Source: Campylobacteraceae bacterium (GTDB lineage: Bacteria; Campylobacterota; Campylobacteria; Campylobacterales; Sulfurovaceae). Taken from it: a stretch of 41,058 nucleotides of DNA. Positions within the stretch are counted from its first letter, which is position 1. Every line of letters begins with the position of its first letter. The DNA lies in contig JALWPZ010000236.1 in assembly GCA_026994745.1 (NCBI GenBank), positions 1 through 41,058 on the forward strand. The letters run 5' to 3'. The notes below the pieces were generated by a model, which was not told where the DNA came from, did no database searches, and worked only from the letters and a program-made list of their open reading frames with translations. The position numbers and the translations under genes were made by a program. Of this stretch, positions 39,923 through 41,058 are shown piece after piece.

Positions 39923-40052
39923 ACGGCTTTCGAATCCCCCACAAAGGGGCTCGGAAAAGCGTCGCAAATCAAGAACTCTCAAGACGATATAAATTTCACC
40001 TTTTTCCTTCGAACAGATTGTTTACATTTTCTCGCTAAAATCATGTAATTTT

Positions 40053-40112
40053 GGAGTATTTCCTACTCCGCCTATCGAAAGCCGTATCATGGAATGCTTG
40101 ATCGGCTTTTTT
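40053..40112 (+). promoter_or_regulatory. Two-hairpin leader with terminator-like stem before the adhesin
   Basis: GGAGTA and TACTCC (40053-40069) form a perfect first hairpin. The second pairs AAAGCCG with CGGCTTT (40078-40109), extended by ATCA/TGAT, and ends in six T's (40107-40112), the form of an intrinsic terminator. It ends 16 bases before ATG 40129. A weak promoter TTTACA-17-TGTAAT (40021-40049) lies just upstream. It may end the TolC-OmpA transcript or act as an attenuator for the adhesin. Confidence 0.6.
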
Positions 40113-40128
40113 AACAAGTGAGTCATCT

Positions 40129-41058
40129 ATGAAAAAAATCATTGGCTATCTGAAAAATTTGGTCGGTTTGCACTATGCCAAAGATGCGCAGGGCCACCTC
40201 CGCGAAATCCATCCCGGAGACCCGGTATTCGAGGGCGAAGTCGTCGTAGATGCATACGGAGTTCCCGTCTCAGACGCATTGAGAAATGTTCAGGAGCATA
40301 AACCCGATTCGAATCTCGAACAGACGAACATAGCTACAGAATCGACTGATGAAGTTTTTAATGGGCAAGAGCACAAAAAAGAGAAGCGTTTTCCCAAGCC
40401 AACGATATCAGTAGATCATTTTGATTCCGAGTATGCAGAAGTCGATGCAGAGGCACCTCTGGCTCAGAATGCTTGGTTGGAAAAGACTGATCTGAGTAGA
40501 GATCTGGCGGATAATGGTTCGCTCACTGTGATGGTGGGTACCAACGCCATTGAAAAAAGCACCGTGACGATGAGCACGTACGTTATCGATGAGGATGATG
40601 ACGATGAGGACGACGTCGATGTGGATGATGATGTCAAAGACACCACCACCTCGGCCACGGTCGATATCAAAGATGACAGCGGCCACGACGACTACCTCGA
40701 CAGCACCGACGACCTGGCGCACACGCCGCTCTCGGGTCAGATCGAGGCGGGCGGAACGATTACGGGCCTGAGTGTCAGCGACGGCACGACGACCCTCCCC
40801 ATCGATCCGGCCACCATCACCGTCAACCCCGACGGCACCTGGAGCACGACGGTCGATACCAGCGGCCTGAACGACGGCACCCTCACCGTCACTCTCGACG
40901 CAAAAGACGCCGCGGGCAATACGGCGCCGACGGTCATGGATACCATCGTCAAAGACACCACCACCTCGGCCAGTGTCGATATCACCGAGGAGAGCGGTGA
41001 CAATGTCATCAACGCCAGCGAAGTGGCCACCAGTGACATCACCGGAACAGTAGAGCCT
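40129..41058 (+). CDS. Giant LapA/BapA-like repeat adhesin, N-terminal part (cut by window edge)
   Basis: The frame opens at ATG 40129 and stays open for all 310 remaining codons. Residues 1-45 (GLHYAKDAQGHLREIHPGDP, then VFEGEVVVDAYG) resemble the N-terminal retention module of LapA-type adhesins, which plugs the TolC channel. A charged, Gln/Glu-rich linker follows, then a run of almost pure Asp/Glu (about 153-168), then Ig-like repeats of 105 residues (PDGTWSTTVDTSGLNDGTLT). There is no signal peptide, as expected for type I export. The adjacent transporter, adaptor, TolC and OmpA genes support the call. The ribosome site (AAGTGAG) is weak. Codons 1-150 are more A/T-rich than the repeats. 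Confidence 0.88.
   Translation, partial: MKKIIGYLKNLVGLHYAKDAQGHLREIHPGDPVFEGEVVVDAYGVPVSDALRNVQEHKPDSNLEQTNIATESTDEVFNGQEHKKEKRFPKPTISVDHFDSEYAEVDAEAPLAQNAWLEKTDLSRDLADNGSLTVMVGTNAIEKSTVTMSTYVIDEDDDDEDDVDVDDDVKDTTTSATVDIKDDSGHDDYLDSTDDLAHTPLSGQIEAGGTITGLSVSDGTTTLPIDPATITVNPDGTWSTTVDTSGLNDGTLTVTLDAKDAAGNTAPTVMDTIVKDTTTSASVDITEESGDNVINASEVATSDITGTVEP
40633..41058 (+). repeat. Start of tandem 315-bp (105-aa) adhesin repeats
   Basis: A 25-base stretch encoding VKDTTTSA recurs identically at 40633-40657 and 40948-40972, exactly 315 bases apart and in frame. The first unit is complete and a second begins and runs off the end. Units read as bacterial Ig-like folds with the DGTWS motif. More copies are expected beyond the window. 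Confidence 0.8.

Noticed and set aside
40053-40112. Cyclic-di-GMP riboswitch before the adhesin
   Set aside because: The leader is too short and lacks the conserved internal loops of both known c-di-GMP aptamer classes; only two simple hairpins are visible.

Overview
The window reads as chromosomal DNA of a free-living, GC-rich member of the Campylobacterota (Epsilonproteobacteria), probably a vent- or sediment-type relative of Nitratifractor/Sulfurovum. This is inferred from four things: the desulforubrerythrin with an N-terminal desulforedoxin-like knuckle, RNase J with a long disordered leader, the def-clpP-tig block divergent from folE (an order I recall from Campylobacter jejuni), and dense, overlapping genes with many GTG/TTG starts. 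I see no phage, transposon or CRISPR, so most of the window is core genome. The last 8 kb look accessory or niche-specific.

Layout. 1-3350: a cut nitrilase-fold hydrolase, then a tight run of an unknown protein, an RDD membrane protein, an MFS carrier and MobA. 3354-5438: a LysR regulator divergent from a YeiH-type exporter. 5640-6915: a ferritin-like protein and desulforubrerythrin (iron/peroxide defence). 6922-9542: ComM and a secreted Hcp-like disulfide repeat protein. 9768-13945: tig-clpP-def (nascent-chain folding, deformylation, proteolysis), folE and an AEC carrier. 13996-14689: a tiny Cys protein and a five-tRNA operon (Pro, His, Arg, Arg, Leu) behind a consensus sigma-70 promoter. 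14862-20066: L,D-transpeptidase, lipoprotein, class Ia nrdA, purB. 20200-23826: pseudouridine synthase, a 31-aa membrane micropeptide coupled to rlmN, a short nucleoside phosphorylase and hisF. 23902-30261: overlapping rsmA/RNase J, then kdsD, an RsuA/RluB-type pseudouridine synthase, yjbQ and rarA, nearly all joined by stop/start overlaps. 30258-33122: a small membrane-anchored protein divergent from a HerA-like ATPase. 33217-33627: four tRNAs (Gly, Leu, Cys, Ser).

33754-41058 is the most distinctive part. It encodes a complete type I secretion system (ABC transporter with C39-like domain, HlyD adaptor, TolC), an OmpA-family protein, and the start of a giant repeat adhesin of the LapA/BapA type that runs off the window. 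The TolC ends in a thrombospondin-type-3-like calcium motif, the OmpA gene overlaps it by ATGA, and the adhesin start codon sits directly behind a terminator-like hairpin that could act as an attenuator. The system probably exports and anchors the adhesin for surface attachment or biofilm formation.

No stretch longer than about 300 bases lacks a gene. The larger intergenic gaps (5439-5690, 9543-9767, 14690-14861, 15965-16140, 18517-18731, 37328-37511, 39923-40128) hold promoters, palindromes or hairpins, described where I could support them.
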